In this document: piece after piece, positions 32,801 to 39,822 of the stretch
Layout: each line of letters starts with the position of its first letter
Position numbering within the stretch: position 1 is the first letter of the stretch
Assembly: GCA_014799785.1 (NCBI GenBank)
Contig: JAAVHI010000035.1
Span: 1-39,822 of the forward strand
Length of the DNA stretch: 39,822 nt
Direction of reading: 5' to 3'
Source of the DNA: Ruminococcus sp.
GTDB taxonomy: Bacteria; Bacillota; Clostridia; Oscillospirales; Ruminococcaceae
The notes under the pieces: model-generated
Told to the model about the DNA's origin: nothing
Database searches by the model: none
Seen by the model: the letters and a program-made list of their open reading frames with translations, nothing else
Program-made: the position numbers and the translations under genes

Positions 32801-33048
32801 TTATACTGCAAGGACTCCGAATAGGGATTATAAGCTTGCATTTCCGATGTTATCTGAGGCTGCTCCGAGGCTTGTGCGGAATTGGTTTCCGAGCCTCCTC
32901 CTTGGAACTGTTGGATATGATTAAGCTGTTCAAGCAGTTCCCGATTTTGCTTTGCAAAGCGTTTGCATTCGCTGCACTTTGAAATAAAGAGCGGCAGCAG
33001 TATTAACGGCGAAATAAGCCATGCCGGAATAAAAATTATCCAAATCAT
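29854..33048 (-). CDS. Very large polytopic membrane protein (1064 aa)
   Basis: The start is placed at 33048 because the upstream ATG (33063) overlaps the ribosome site TGAGGT that lies 8 nt before the second ATG. An N-terminal TM helix (residues about 2-24) is followed by a CSEC motif and a short coiled coil. A Gln/Pro-rich linker extends to about residue 130. About 28 to 30 hydrophobic helices then fill the rest, with a short basic end. It resembles large membrane proteins annotated with DUF2157/SCO7613-like regions, but the match is by pattern only. Role unknown. It has its own promoter at 33081-33109. Confidence 0.85.
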   Translation of the reverse strand: MIWIIFIPAWLISPLILLPLFISKCSECKRFAKQNRELLEQLNHIQQFQGGGSETNSAQASEQPQITSEMQAYNPYSESLQYNLPQYNMPSAPVISPQPVPENTETVFTDKAETVYAPQPVAAVETPKKSVSTINIILILGALLISLSGFIFAVATWGVLNTFFKSVVLISFSAIFFAIHSVSERKLKLPQTGRVFYILGSIFLPSAVVAAGILKVFGEYFSFTGDGRAAVLAAIFLTVCVPFFKGAHDYKNRFFAAVSFYTFSAAAVSLIWQISPNGSVTALAASVFALAVAILEPTVQKLFERLFGEDNVFSAEFSRFSAVNAWALSIISLFAAESGFVSLAAFAIFSVCFLTKTVTDKGSTAGAIAFAFFITTSMFIGFDPGDFSEIICIIAATALICGVLSVMGIFPEALKKALNILGIAAAGITGFCAFLENTIMFNRLEAPSPALVIALAAVFAEMLIFALRYRTAYYKAMSFGAILLLSSAAAQLILGGTQFAVYTLVVSYAAVLTYFCVTRFTGLRDRLYVPINDIILAVYAFWCTIILTPLNMYTLQSSVINIAITALAIVSVILSNHKKIAPIVCPVLTFLSFFHIYDIFEICDISLLSGSLSSDSLAVIILLTCVTAAVLLFIKGAENYAKAYGIAAAVSVPLFIITSLADSASDFVPPLAVTVYTAFYLFKYAFPRGKYAQIHFLHGMILLTMIFVGVRYADPEIVMCFPSVAALMIFAVNIAGTAFGCFEKTAKHTEHFLWYAMPALSGILLWISREEELVPMMIFGIVLAVCALILSIFRRNTLPLIFPVLAGLMIISDVAEPAAALLFAIIFAALGHVMFRKKLWEKYYLDIFSIAAFLSAAIAFGQSYGSNWKWASILMFALLTVNLMRSGQSSKANRTILTVAAAFLFPLWWTMPFFTVPGLIAVQFNLLPVVIFCVILRFIWHDALPAVYNFAFISAIISLIVLFIDAMASGNNFDSIFIGVVLFIMLAVSFIIKKKRWFVLAVASMVVSAVLLSISRLDSIAWLIYLLIAGAALIALGVLNELKKQQKKSGDDTKLTRFMSDWKW

Positions 33049-33080
33049 AAAGTCAGACCTCATTTCAGGTTACTGTAGTA

Positions 33081-33109
33081 ATTATACTTGAAAAATTTTC
33101 AAAAGTCAA
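33081..33109 (-). promoter_or_regulatory. Promoter of the large polytopic protein gene
   Basis: Read leftward: TTGACT (33109-33104), 17-nt spacer containing the palindromic TTGAAAATTTTTCAA, TATAAT (33086-33081). Confidence 0.8.
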
Positions 33110-33210
33110 GCGGGGGAGCACTTTGCTGTACAATAATTATTTCAGAGTTATTGGCCGTTATTGAGGATAAGGAACAGAAATTACTGACCGAAGCGAGTAT
33201 GACAAAAAAT

Positions 33211-33235
33211 AAAGGCTGCTTGATTGCAGCCTTTT
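33211..33235. terminator. Terminator after the DUF11 gene
   Basis: AAAGGCTGC (33211-33219) and GCAGCCTTTT (33226-33235) form a 9-bp stem with a 6-nt loop. Leftward it is followed by TTTATTTTTT, so it fits the end of the gene at 33296. The remaining 33110-33295 holds no supported gene. Confidence 0.85.
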
Positions 33236-33295
33236 CAAATGCTTCTTTATTGCGTTCAGACTTTACTCCGGGCTTTTTATTTTTCGGAGGCCTTG

Positions 33296-34147
33296 TCAAA
33301 TCGTTCCTGTTACGGTGATAACGGCTGTTCCGGGAGTTACAGTCCATACGCCCGTGGTGGGGTTCTGTGTGTAAGTCGCCGCAGGAATACTCAAAACATT
33401 TGCCGCGGTCGTAAACACGCCTGTGGCTTCGTTATAAGTGTAGCTCGGAACAGAAAGAGGCGCACCGTTAAGAGTTACGCTGATGTTAGAAAGCGCGGGA
33501 TTAAATGTGTCTGTGATATAAAGGTTGCTCGACGCAGCAGCGGCAGTGTTGCCGGTGTTCTGAATGGTAATGGTGTAAGTCACCGTTCCGTTTTCGGTTA
33601 CAGATGTCGGTGTAAGCGTCTTGAATACTGAAAGGTTGGGAGTTTCCTCGACGCTTATGGTCTCTTCAGCCGTAACGGGAGCCGTTAAAGAATTGCCCGT
33701 GATCGTCACTGTGTTTGTGATCTCCGAATCTGCCGCAAGAGGAGCAAAGTTGTTTACGGTAGTTTCGTAAACGATAGCTGCATTGCTGTCGGCAGGAACG
33801 TTGATGCCTGTGACCCTGAGGGGACTTTCATCAGCAACCGTAGGAGCCGCCTGAAGAATACCGTTGACGAAATAACGTATAGAATCGGTTTTGTAGGTAA
33901 GAGGCGTTACTGTGCCTGCTCCGAGGGGATACGCACCTAAATCGTCAGTCAGCGTAAGTCCTGTAAAGGGAATTGCGCCGGAGTTTACTATGTTGACAAC
34001 ATAGGTTACCGTGTCTCCTGCGCCGTAGGTAGAAGTAACAGCCGTCTTGGTCGCAGAAAGAGTTTCAACGATCTCTCCCGTGGTTACGTTGGAATTTATA
34101 AGATTTCCGTTATATGAAAGTGTCGCCTGGTTGAAAAAAGATGCCAT
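33296..34147 (-). CDS. DUF11-repeat surface-type protein lacking a signal peptide
   Basis: A 283-aa, Thr/Asn/Val-rich, all-beta protein. Two DUF11-like units are visible. About residues 28-150 include AGDTVTYVVNIVNSGAIPFTGLTLTDDLG in part; about 165-283 include ENGTVTYTITIQNTGN and LYITDTFNPAL. DUF11 units form immunoglobulin-like stalks on cell surfaces. There is no signal peptide, sortase motif or TM segment; it begins MASFFNQATLSYNG. ACGGAGGA precedes the ATG. Export by another route, or a role in a spore or crystal layer, is possible but unproven. Confidence 0.8.
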   Translation of the reverse strand: MASFFNQATLSYNGNLINSNVTTGEIVETLSATKTAVTSTYGAGDTVTYVVNIVNSGAIPFTGLTLTDDLGAYPLGAGTVTPLTYKTDSIRYFVNGILQAAPTVADESPLRVTGINVPADSNAAIVYETTVNNFAPLAADSEITNTVTITGNSLTAPVTAEETISVEETPNLSVFKTLTPTSVTENGTVTYTITIQNTGNTAAAASSNLYITDTFNPALSNISVTLNGAPLSVPSYTYNEATGVFTTAANVLSIPAATYTQNPTTGVWTVTPGTAVITVTGTI

Positions 34148-34269
34148 ATATTTTCCTCCGTGTCTTTATTTAAGGATTATGATCCTCTATATAATATATG
34201 ACATTGCCTTTTGTAAGGTTACAGAATAGAATTTTTAGAGATGGATTCAATATCCGTCCGCCGCACACC

Positions 34270-34298
34270 TTGACAAAGCTTTCCAAAAATGATATATT
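34270..34298 (+). promoter_or_regulatory. Promoter upstream of the leader peptide and 200-aa gene
   Basis: TTGACA (34270-34275), 17-nt spacer, TATATT (34293-34298). Confidence 0.75.
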
Positions 34299-34348
34299 TG
34301 TATATGCATTATAATATGCAAATTTTGACGAAAGGAGGAATTTTTATT

Positions 34349-34396
34349 ATGAATAAACAAATATTGAAAAGTCTTGGGAGGGTCATATATTTTTAG
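34349..34396 (+). CDS. 15-aa leader-peptide-like ORF
   Basis: ATG with a strong GAAAGGAGG 9-10 nt upstream encodes MNKQILKSLGRVIYF then TAG. It lies between a good promoter and the 200-aa gene, whose own ribosome site follows 11 nt after the stop. It may be a leader peptide, a short hydrophobic-basic peptide or the relic of a longer gene. No regulatory codon run is seen. Confidence 0.45.
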   Translation: MNKQILKSLGRVIYF

Positions 34397-34417
34397 TCCT
34401 TCCACAAAGGAGGAAAA

Positions 34418-35020
34418 ATGAATATTTTGAGAACAAGCTCCGAGGAGGAAATGATCTCGGAATTTTTAATGGCAGAGTATCATTCTGAGAGATTTTCGGA
34501 TCGTATAAAGGAAATTATGAACGAGCTTTCTTTTAACGAGAGCATAATATTATCCGCAGACCTAAATAGCACTAATGAAAATTTTGCAAGAAAAAAGCTG
34601 TTGGGAGAATTCCGCGGCTACGGCTTGGACCGTGAATTATTTGAAAGATTTCCGACCGAGATCAGCTGGAGCTTATGCAATTTTGTAAACGGCGATCTTA
34701 ACAAGATCAGGTACATTGATTACAGCTACTGGAATGAATTATCGCAGGGAACGAAATCGCCTTTGAAAGCCGCACAGACTATTTTAAACGGAACCGAAAT
34801 TTATGAGCAAAGCAATGCGGGCTTTGTTAAGGCTGCGGAATTTATAAAAAGCGGCGGTAAATTTCCGAGAACGATTTTATTAACGTCTGACTTTGAGCAT
34901 TTTGTTATTGTGGAGGGGCATTTGAGAATAACAGCGTTTGCGTTAGCTCCCGAGTGTTTTGATAATATTGAATGCTTTGTGGGGGAATGCCGCGGTGATG
35001 AATTGAAAAAATGGCTTTAA
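34418..35020 (+). CDS. 200-aa protein of unknown function, ParB/Srx-like end
   Basis: A soluble, acidic 200-aa protein. The N-terminal half is helical. The C-terminal half contains FPRTILLTSDFEHFVIVEGHLRITAFAL in part. VEGHLRITA resembles the (D/E)GxHR motif of ParB/sulfiredoxin-like domains, but the similarity is weak. AAAGGAGG lies 7 nt before the ATG. It follows the 15-aa ORF from the same promoter. I do not recognise a family with confidence. Confidence 0.7.
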   Translation: MNILRTSSEEEMISEFLMAEYHSERFSDRIKEIMNELSFNESIILSADLNSTNENFARKKLLGEFRGYGLDRELFERFPTEISWSLCNFVNGDLNKIRYIDYSYWNELSQGTKSPLKAAQTILNGTEIYEQSNAGFVKAAEFIKSGGKFPRTILLTSDFEHFVIVEGHLRITAFALAPECFDNIECFVGECRGDELKKWL

Positions 35021-35048
35021 CTGTTTCATGACCAAAATGTGTACAAAA

Positions 35049-35077
35049 ACCCCGTCCATGCCGTGCATGAACGGGGT
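35049..35077. terminator. Terminator after the GH31 gene
   Basis: ACCCCGT-c-CATGC / GCATG-a-ACGGGGT with a CGT loop and a single mismatch. Leftward it is followed by T5, fitting the end of the GH31 gene at 35089. It may also stop the rightward 200-aa gene. Confidence 0.85.
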
Positions 35078-35088
35078 ATGCTTATATT

Positions 35089-37425
35089 TTACAGATTGAT
35101 AATAACCTTTCCGTCGCAGGAGGGATTAACAGTGATAGGCTCTTTGCCGAATACCTTAACGGTGAACGATGCGGGAGTATTTGTATAGGAAACCTCCACC
35201 TTGTCGCCGTTTCTGAGAGCTGTAAGGGTGAATACCTTTTCAGCTTCGGCATTGTAGATATTGCACTCGATCGTCTTTCCGTCCTCGGGTTCGTAGATAA
35301 CAAACTCGGTTCCGTTCAGGTAATCGTACTCGAAATTCTTCTCAAAGTTACCGTAAGCAATAATGCTGCTGGGTTTAGCAAGGCAGGGGAGAGAGAAGTA
35401 GTCAAATTTCTCGTTGTAATACTTGCCGCCCTCGTACTGCTTGCCCGAAATAATGTCTGTCCATGTTCCCGCAGGTACATAGAATTCAGCAGTACCCTCA
35501 TCATTGAAGATAGGCGCAACCAAAATATTGTCGCCGAACATATACTGACGGTCAAGGCTGAGACAAGCGGGATCGTCCGCAAAGTCAATAACCATTGCTC
35601 TCATCATAGGTACGCCCACTGTGGAGGTCTTTATAGCCTGAGACCAGATGTAGGGCATAAGCTTTCCTTTGAGTTTTGTAAAGAAGCGGAGTACGTCAAC
35701 GGATTCCTCGTCAAAGAGCCAAGGCACTCTGTAGGAGTTGTTTCCGTGGAGACGTGAGTGTGTGGAGAACAGTCCAAACGCCGCCCATCTCTTGTATATG
35801 TCGGGAGTTGCAGTTGCCTCAAAGCCGCTCATGTCGTGGCTGAAATAGCCGAAGCCCGAAGCGCAAAGGGAAAGTCCGCCGCGGAGTGTCTCCGCCATAG
35901 ATGTGTACTCTGCCGAGCAGTCGCCGCCCCAGTGTACGGGGAACTGCTGTCCGCCCGCCGTTGCGGAACGCGCAAACAAGCAAGCCTTGTTCTCGCCGTA
36001 ATATTCTTTCAGTACATTGAATACCGTCTTGTTGTAGAGGTATGTGTAATAGTTGTGCATTGCAATGGGGTTAGAACCGTCGAAATATTTTACCTTTGTG
36101 GGAATTCTCTCGCCGAAGTCTGTCTTGAAGCAGTCAACGCCCATTTCGCAGAGCTTTTTCAGCTTTGAAGCGTACCACTCGCAGGCGGCGGGATTTGTGA
36201 AGTCCACAATAGCCATGCCCGGCTGCCACATATCGCACTGGAAAACGCTTCCGTCAAGGTTTTTGATGAAGTAGCCGTTCTGTACGCCCTCGTCGAAAAG
36301 CTTTGAACGCTGTGCAATGTAGGGGTTTATCCAAACGCAGATCTCCAGACCTCTGTCCTTGAGACGCTTCAGCATTGCGGGAGGGTCGGGGAACTGACGT
36401 GTGTCCCACTCAAAGTTGCACCATTCGTACTCTTTCATCCAGAAGCAGTCGAAGTGGAATACCTGTAAAGGTATATCCCTTTCCGCCATGCCATCGATAA
36501 AGGAAGTAACAGTTTCCTCGTCATACTTTGTGGTAAAGGAAGTCGTGAGCCAAAGTCCGAATGTGTAAGCAGGAGGAAGCGCAGGCTTGCCCGTAAGTGT
36601 GGTGTAGTTTGAAAGTACCTCGTGGAGGTTCTCACCGCCGATAACGAAGTATTCAAGACTTTCACCGGGAACGGTAAAGGAAACCTTGGAAACCGTGTCC
36701 GAAGCAACCTCGTAGGAAACCTTGTCCGAGTTGTTTACAAAAATACCGTAGCCGCGGGAGGAGATATAGAAAGGAATACACTTGTAGGACTGCTCCGAGC
36801 AAGTGCCGCCGTCGGAGTTCCATGTCTCAACGTTCTGACCGTTCTTAACGAAAGTAGTAAATTTCTCGCCGAAGCCGTAAATGTTCTCGCCGACGGAAAG
36901 GGTAAGCTGCTCTCTTATGTAGGAGTTTCTTGCGTCCTGAGGGTAATCCCAGAAGGTGTCGTCCTGCGTATAGGCAAGGCGAGAGGACAGTCTGAACTGA
37001 TTTTCGTTGATAACGGTTGTAGCTCTCCATGAGCCGCCTGTAAGCTTCTTGTCCTTGTAGAAGTACTGAATGTTCCAGTTCCACTTGCCAACGCGTACCT
37101 TGGTGTCGCCGCTTGCAAGCTCCCAGTATTCGTCGCACTCCTTGACCTCGGGAGTGTAGCCCTGATCCTCGTAAAGCTCAAACTTGGGCATATTGTCAAG
37201 ACCGCCCTTGAAGTGGTCGATCGAGACCTTGATAACGTCCTTCTGAGTGGAGGAGAAAGTCACGTCCAGCACAGGACCGCCGAGAGTCATGCCTCTGTTC
37301 TGAATGTAGCTTGAGGGAGCAAGAACGTTGATAAAGTTTTTGCCCGTCTTGATCTCGTAAGCCTGCGAAGCGTAGCTTACCTCATAGCCTCGTTTGTTGA
37401 GCCAGAAACCGTCTGAAAACTTCAT
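35089..37425 (-). CDS. yicI: GH31 alpha-xylosidase/alpha-glucosidase (YicI-like)
   Basis: A 778-aa enzyme, close in length to E. coli YicI (772 aa). The N-terminal beta-sandwich covers about residues 1-245. The barrel contains PAYTFGLWLTTSF and FHFDCFWMKEYEWCNFEWD in part. The nucleophile is Asp436 in CFKTDFGERIP and the acid/base Asp502 in WGGDCSAEY. Two C-terminal beta domains follow. KTDFGE and the WGGDC context favour alpha-xylosidase activity on xyloglucan fragments. No signal peptide is seen, so substrates are imported first. A LacI/CcpA-type operator lies at its promoter. Confidence 0.95.
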   Translation of the reverse strand: MKFSDGFWLNKRGYEVSYASQAYEIKTGKNFINVLAPSSYIQNRGMTLGGPVLDVTFSSTQKDVIKVSIDHFKGGLDNMPKFELYEDQGYTPEVKECDEYWELASGDTKVRVGKWNWNIQYFYKDKKLTGGSWRATTVINENQFRLSSRLAYTQDDTFWDYPQDARNSYIREQLTLSVGENIYGFGEKFTTFVKNGQNVETWNSDGGTCSEQSYKCIPFYISSRGYGIFVNNSDKVSYEVASDTVSKVSFTVPGESLEYFVIGGENLHEVLSNYTTLTGKPALPPAYTFGLWLTTSFTTKYDEETVTSFIDGMAERDIPLQVFHFDCFWMKEYEWCNFEWDTRQFPDPPAMLKRLKDRGLEICVWINPYIAQRSKLFDEGVQNGYFIKNLDGSVFQCDMWQPGMAIVDFTNPAACEWYASKLKKLCEMGVDCFKTDFGERIPTKVKYFDGSNPIAMHNYYTYLYNKTVFNVLKEYYGENKACLFARSATAGGQQFPVHWGGDCSAEYTSMAETLRGGLSLCASGFGYFSHDMSGFEATATPDIYKRWAAFGLFSTHSRLHGNNSYRVPWLFDEESVDVLRFFTKLKGKLMPYIWSQAIKTSTVGVPMMRAMVIDFADDPACLSLDRQYMFGDNILVAPIFNDEGTAEFYVPAGTWTDIISGKQYEGGKYYNEKFDYFSLPCLAKPSSIIAYGNFEKNFEYDYLNGTEFVIYEPEDGKTIECNIYNAEAEKVFTLTALRNGDKVEVSYTNTPASFTVKVFGKEPITVNPSCDGKVIINL

Positions 37426-37483
37426 ATATACCGAACTCCTTTATAAAAAATATATACTTTTTTAAGAGTAACCGCAACATATC

Positions 37484-37497
37484 TGTAAACGATTACA
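37484..37497. promoter_or_regulatory. Catabolite-responsive (cre/LacI-type) operator of the GH31 gene
   Basis: TGTAAACGATTACA fits the cre consensus TGWAANCGNTNWCA at every position and has the central CG of LacI-family operators. It lies just downstream of the leftward -10 (37508-37503), covering the expected start point. Repression by CcpA or a local LacI-type protein is expected. Confidence 0.8.
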
Positions 37498-37502
37498 GTC
37501 AC

Positions 37503-37531
37503 ATTGTACAATATAATAAATGGAAAGTCAA
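37503..37531 (-). promoter_or_regulatory. Promoter of the GH31 gene
   Basis: Read leftward: TTGACT (37531-37526), 17-nt spacer, TACAAT (37508-37503). Confidence 0.8.
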
Positions 37532-37553
37532 GGGGTTTGAGAAAATTAACCTT

Positions 37554-38237
37554 TTATTCATAATTGCTGTGCTTTTTGACCTGTTTCAGCGTTATCGTCC
37601 AAACAATAATTTCCACAATAAACGCGGCGAAAGATAGAACTATACTGCCCAATTGAGCGAAAAACTCAGCAAGTCCTGCAAAGTACATACCGCCGGAATA
37701 GATAAATACTGCGTAAACCGTATACCCCGCACACAATACCGTCAGAAGTACGGAAAACACAAAAGCTTTCGGGCAGACGTCAGCTGCGTCTTTTATTTTT
37801 GAGACATTCATTTTTATTGCAAACAAAACGATTGCGGACGTCAGAAAAATAAGTATAGGAGCAAATAAATTTGCGGTCATTTCAGATCTTGCCGTGCTTG
37901 CAGGTTTGAAATAATCTGTACCCTCAAAGCCGTAGTACGGCAGTTCATCGCCCACCGAATACTTATCCTTTTCATCTTCCGTTATGGAAAATTGCTTGGG
38001 TCTTCTGTACGGAGCTTCATATGTAACATAAGCCATAGCGACTTTTATCTTTTCGCCGTTCGGCAATATTCGGCTGTAGTTGCTGTGTTCCGTACTGAAA
38101 TCGGTTATCGACGTTATAACTGCGGTTTCCTTGTAATACTTACTGTTTTCCGCAAATCCCCGTATTACCCATAACCCGCTCACAGCGGCGACCAGCAGAG
38201 CAGCGCAGAATACAGCTAATTTATTTACGTACTCCAT
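37554..38237 (-). CDS. Membrane protein with DUF3592-like extracytosolic domain
   Basis: The start is placed at 38237 because GGGAG lies 7 nt before that ATG; an upstream in-frame ATG (38249) overlaps it. The product has 227 aa. A TM helix (about residues 5-27) is followed by a beta-rich domain of about 95 residues (TAVITSITDF... KVAMAYVTYEAPYRRPKQFSI in part), then three TM helices. The first half resembles DUF3592 proteins. Function unknown. It has its own consensus promoter at 38267-38295. Confidence 0.75.
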   Translation of the reverse strand: MEYVNKLAVFCAALLVAAVSGLWVIRGFAENSKYYKETAVITSITDFSTEHSNYSRILPNGEKIKVAMAYVTYEAPYRRPKQFSITEDEKDKYSVGDELPYYGFEGTDYFKPASTARSEMTANLFAPILIFLTSAIVLFAIKMNVSKIKDAADVCPKAFVFSVLLTVLCAGYTVYAVFIYSGGMYFAGLAEFFAQLGSIVLSFAAFIVEIIVWTITLKQVKKHSNYE

Positions 38238-38266
38238 AAAATCTCCCATAACATTGATTTAATAAT

Positions 38267-38295
38267 ATTATACCTGTTTTTTCCTGCGTTGTCAA
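38267..38295 (-). promoter_or_regulatory. Promoter of the DUF3592-like gene
   Basis: Read leftward: TTGACA (38295-38290), 17-nt spacer, TATAAT (38272-38267). Confidence 0.88.
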
Positions 38296-38450
38296 TAACT
38301 GCACAGACGGTCATGAAAAAACATTGACATAATCGAATAACTTTAAAGCGGTAGTAAGTCTTGTCTCAAATTGATTTGGGGCAGGCAAAAGCGACCGAGA
38401 CCGCTCTCAGCCGCTTTGTATAGTTTATTTTTTGTCCGACCTTCGACTGC

Positions 38451-39822
38451 TTACTCTCCTATAAGCAGCTCCCTCGGAGCAATTTTTTTCACCCTAAGAG
38501 ACATTAAGCAAGCCGCGCCGAACGCGAATATGACAAGCACGATACCCGAAATTATGCACAATTCCACAGGTATGATAAAGTTCCCCTTGACAATTCCGAT
38601 ACCGCTCAGGAACACCGCAAAAAGCGGATTTATCAGCCTCATACTTACAACAATTCCAACAGCTGTGGAAATTATTACGGAGGGCATAAAGCTCATCGCG
38701 GTCTGCACCACAAGCTGGGTCGTTGTATAGCCGAGAGCCTTTAAAATGCCGTAATCGCGCTTCTTGTTGTTAAGCATTGTACGCACAAGCAGATACATTA
38801 CAAAAATAATTACAATGCAGCTTATTATCACAATGGCTATTACGAGGAACGTCATCAGCATAACATACACGCCGCCTGTGCTTTCCAATATCGCCTGAAT
38901 ATTCTGTGCGGCATTTACGTCGCTGCCAAATTGGTCGGACAGCTCTGCGCTGAAATCGTCAATATCTATATCCTCCGCAAAGCTGATATAGTAGGTAACA
39001 TTAGGCAGGGAGCTTAATTTTTCATAGCCCTCACGGGTCATAATGCAGTCCTTGCCGAGATTGTTTGAGTTTTGAGTATATCCCGAAACAATATATTTTC
39101 CCTCTGAATTTCCCACGCTAACAGCAATTTCGTCGCCGATTTTTATATTGTTATCCTTTGCGTATTTTGCCGCAATTGAGATCTCGTTGCTGTATTTTGG
39201 ATAACGTCCCTCTACAGACATACTCTGATTATTCAGCTTGGAGCAGTCGCCCGCCACAGATACGAACAGGGCAAGACCGTCAACGTGCTGAACCTCCATA
39301 TTATTGTTGGTGAACAGATAGAATTTTTCCACACGGCTGTCGTTCTCCAGTACGGAAACAAGCTCGTCTTCCATGTTAAGGTTGACGTTTATCGCAAAGT
39401 CCGCAAACTCTCCCGCTATCATTTCTACCATAGGCTGTATATCAACTATCGTATTCCGGAAAGATGTTGCGGAAAACACCAAAACCAGCGAAATAACAAG
39501 CATTGTAACGCATACCGTGACGTTCTGTTTAAATCCGCTTAGTGTGGTTTTCATTGCAAGGGCGGCGTTTATTGGCAGAGAAGTTTTTTCAAGGGGCAGG
39601 TGATTTTTCTTGAAATTATGTGTGGAAATTCCCTGCCGCATTGCCGTTATGGGTTCAATTTTCTTTATCTTTTTTGCGGAAAAATACACCGCCGCCGATA
39701 CGATTCCTACAATAAAAATTACCGAAAACAATACAGGGATAGGCTGGAAACGCACCGCATAGGGAATACCCGTCTGGGCTATCATCATTTCATTTACCGC
39801 GGGAAAAACGCAGTAGGAAAGC
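38451..39822 (-). CDS. FtsX-type ABC transporter permease (partial, 5' end outside window)
   Basis: The frame stays open to the window edge, so the true start is to the right; at least 457 residues are present. A TM segment near the visible start (VLFSVIFIVGIVSAAVYF) and IEPITAMRQG form the end of an internal FtsX unit. An extracytosolic domain of about 200 residues follows (MacB-PCD-like). Three TM segments come next, with KRDYGILKALGYTTTQLV, the FtsX coupling signature, and the end KKIAPRELLIGE. It is the C-terminal part of an approximately 8-TM permease of a lipoprotein/peptide-type exporter. The ATPase gene is not in the window. Confidence 0.92.
   Translation of the reverse strand, partial: LSYCVFPAVNEMMIAQTGIPYAVRFQPIPVLFSVIFIVGIVSAAVYFSAKKIKKIEPITAMRQGISTHNFKKNHLPLEKTSLPINAALAMKTTLSGFKQNVTVCVTMLVISLVLVFSATSFRNTIVDIQPMVEMIAGEFADFAINVNLNMEDELVSVLENDSRVEKFYLFTNNNMEVQHVDGLALFVSVAGDCSKLNNQSMSVEGRYPKYSNEISIAAKYAKDNNIKIGDEIAVSVGNSEGKYIVSGYTQNSNNLGKDCIMTREGYEKLSSLPNVTYYISFAEDIDIDDFSAELSDQFGSDVNAAQNIQAILESTGGVYVMLMTFLVIAIVIISCIVIIFVMYLLVRTMLNNKKRDYGILKALGYTTTQLVVQTAMSFMPSVIISTAVGIVVSMRLINPLFAVFLSGIGIVKGNFIIPVELCIISGIVLVIFAFGAACLMSLRVKKIAPRELLIGE

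Noticed and set aside
33088..33318. 76-aa plus-strand ORF
   Set aside because: It overlaps the promoter and terminator of the flanking leftward genes, has no ribosome site and its composition is not protein-like.
38391..38424. Terminator after the ABC permease
   Set aside because: AAAGCG/CGCTTT with further partial pairing is present, but mismatches and a short T-run make it too weak to list.

Overview
The window looks like chromosomal DNA of a low-to-moderate GC anaerobic Firmicute, probably a Ruminococcus-like member of the Oscillospiraceae. This rests on strong AGGAGG ribosome binding sites, near-consensus TTGACA-17-TATAAT promoters, Thr/Glu-rich lipoprotein stalks, a Na+-pumping decarboxylase membrane module, an L-box lysine riboswitch on asd/dapA/dapB, and plant-sugar glycosidases (GH2, GH31) beside AraC and LacI/CcpA-type control. 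The taxon is inferred; there is no rRNA or tRNA gene in the window.

Layout. 1-226: leader-distal end of a type I-C-like CRISPR array without cas genes. 390-5894: a membrane locus. An XRE repressor and a membrane protein diverge from a rightward series of a 41-aa micro-protein, a PH-like protein, an NfeD-like protein, two more micro-proteins, a 4-TM protein, a small winged-helix-like protein and a flotillin. Three copies of GTAAATNNNATTTAC sit at the start points of three promoters and tie the locus to the XRE protein. 6167-7774: beta and gamma subunits of a sodium-pumping decarboxylase. 8000-8797: an MscS channel. 8854-12633: the lysine branch operon asd-GNAT-dapA-dapB behind a lysine riboswitch with terminator. 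12674-17600: two stalked lipoproteins, the second a secreted barnase, then a single ORF fusing barstar to QueA, a small membrane protein, a PAS protein and tgt. 17824-22326: HAD phosphatase, membrane protein, two GNATs, a beta-propeller-like protein, HIT, zinc-ribbon and XRE-cupin genes. 22476-24137: acyl-CoA synthetase. 24517-29638: GH2 glycosidase, EamA transporter, aldo/keto reductase, a decayed small lipoprotein and an AraC regulator. 29854-35020: a 1064-aa polytopic protein, a DUF11-repeat protein without signal peptide, and a leader-peptide-like ORF before a 200-aa unknown. 35089-37425: YicI-like GH31 with a LacI/CcpA-type operator. 37554-39822: a membrane protein and a truncated FtsX-type ABC permease.

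Most notable: (1) the barstar-QueA fusion directly behind a barnase lipoprotein, joining toxin immunity to a queuosine tRNA-modification enzyme; (2) the XRE-controlled flotillin/NfeD locus with micro-proteins; (3) an 83-85 nt two-hairpin repeat directly after the stop codons of asd, tgt and the XRE-cupin gene, always in the gene's own orientation and with compensatory changes in its first hairpin.
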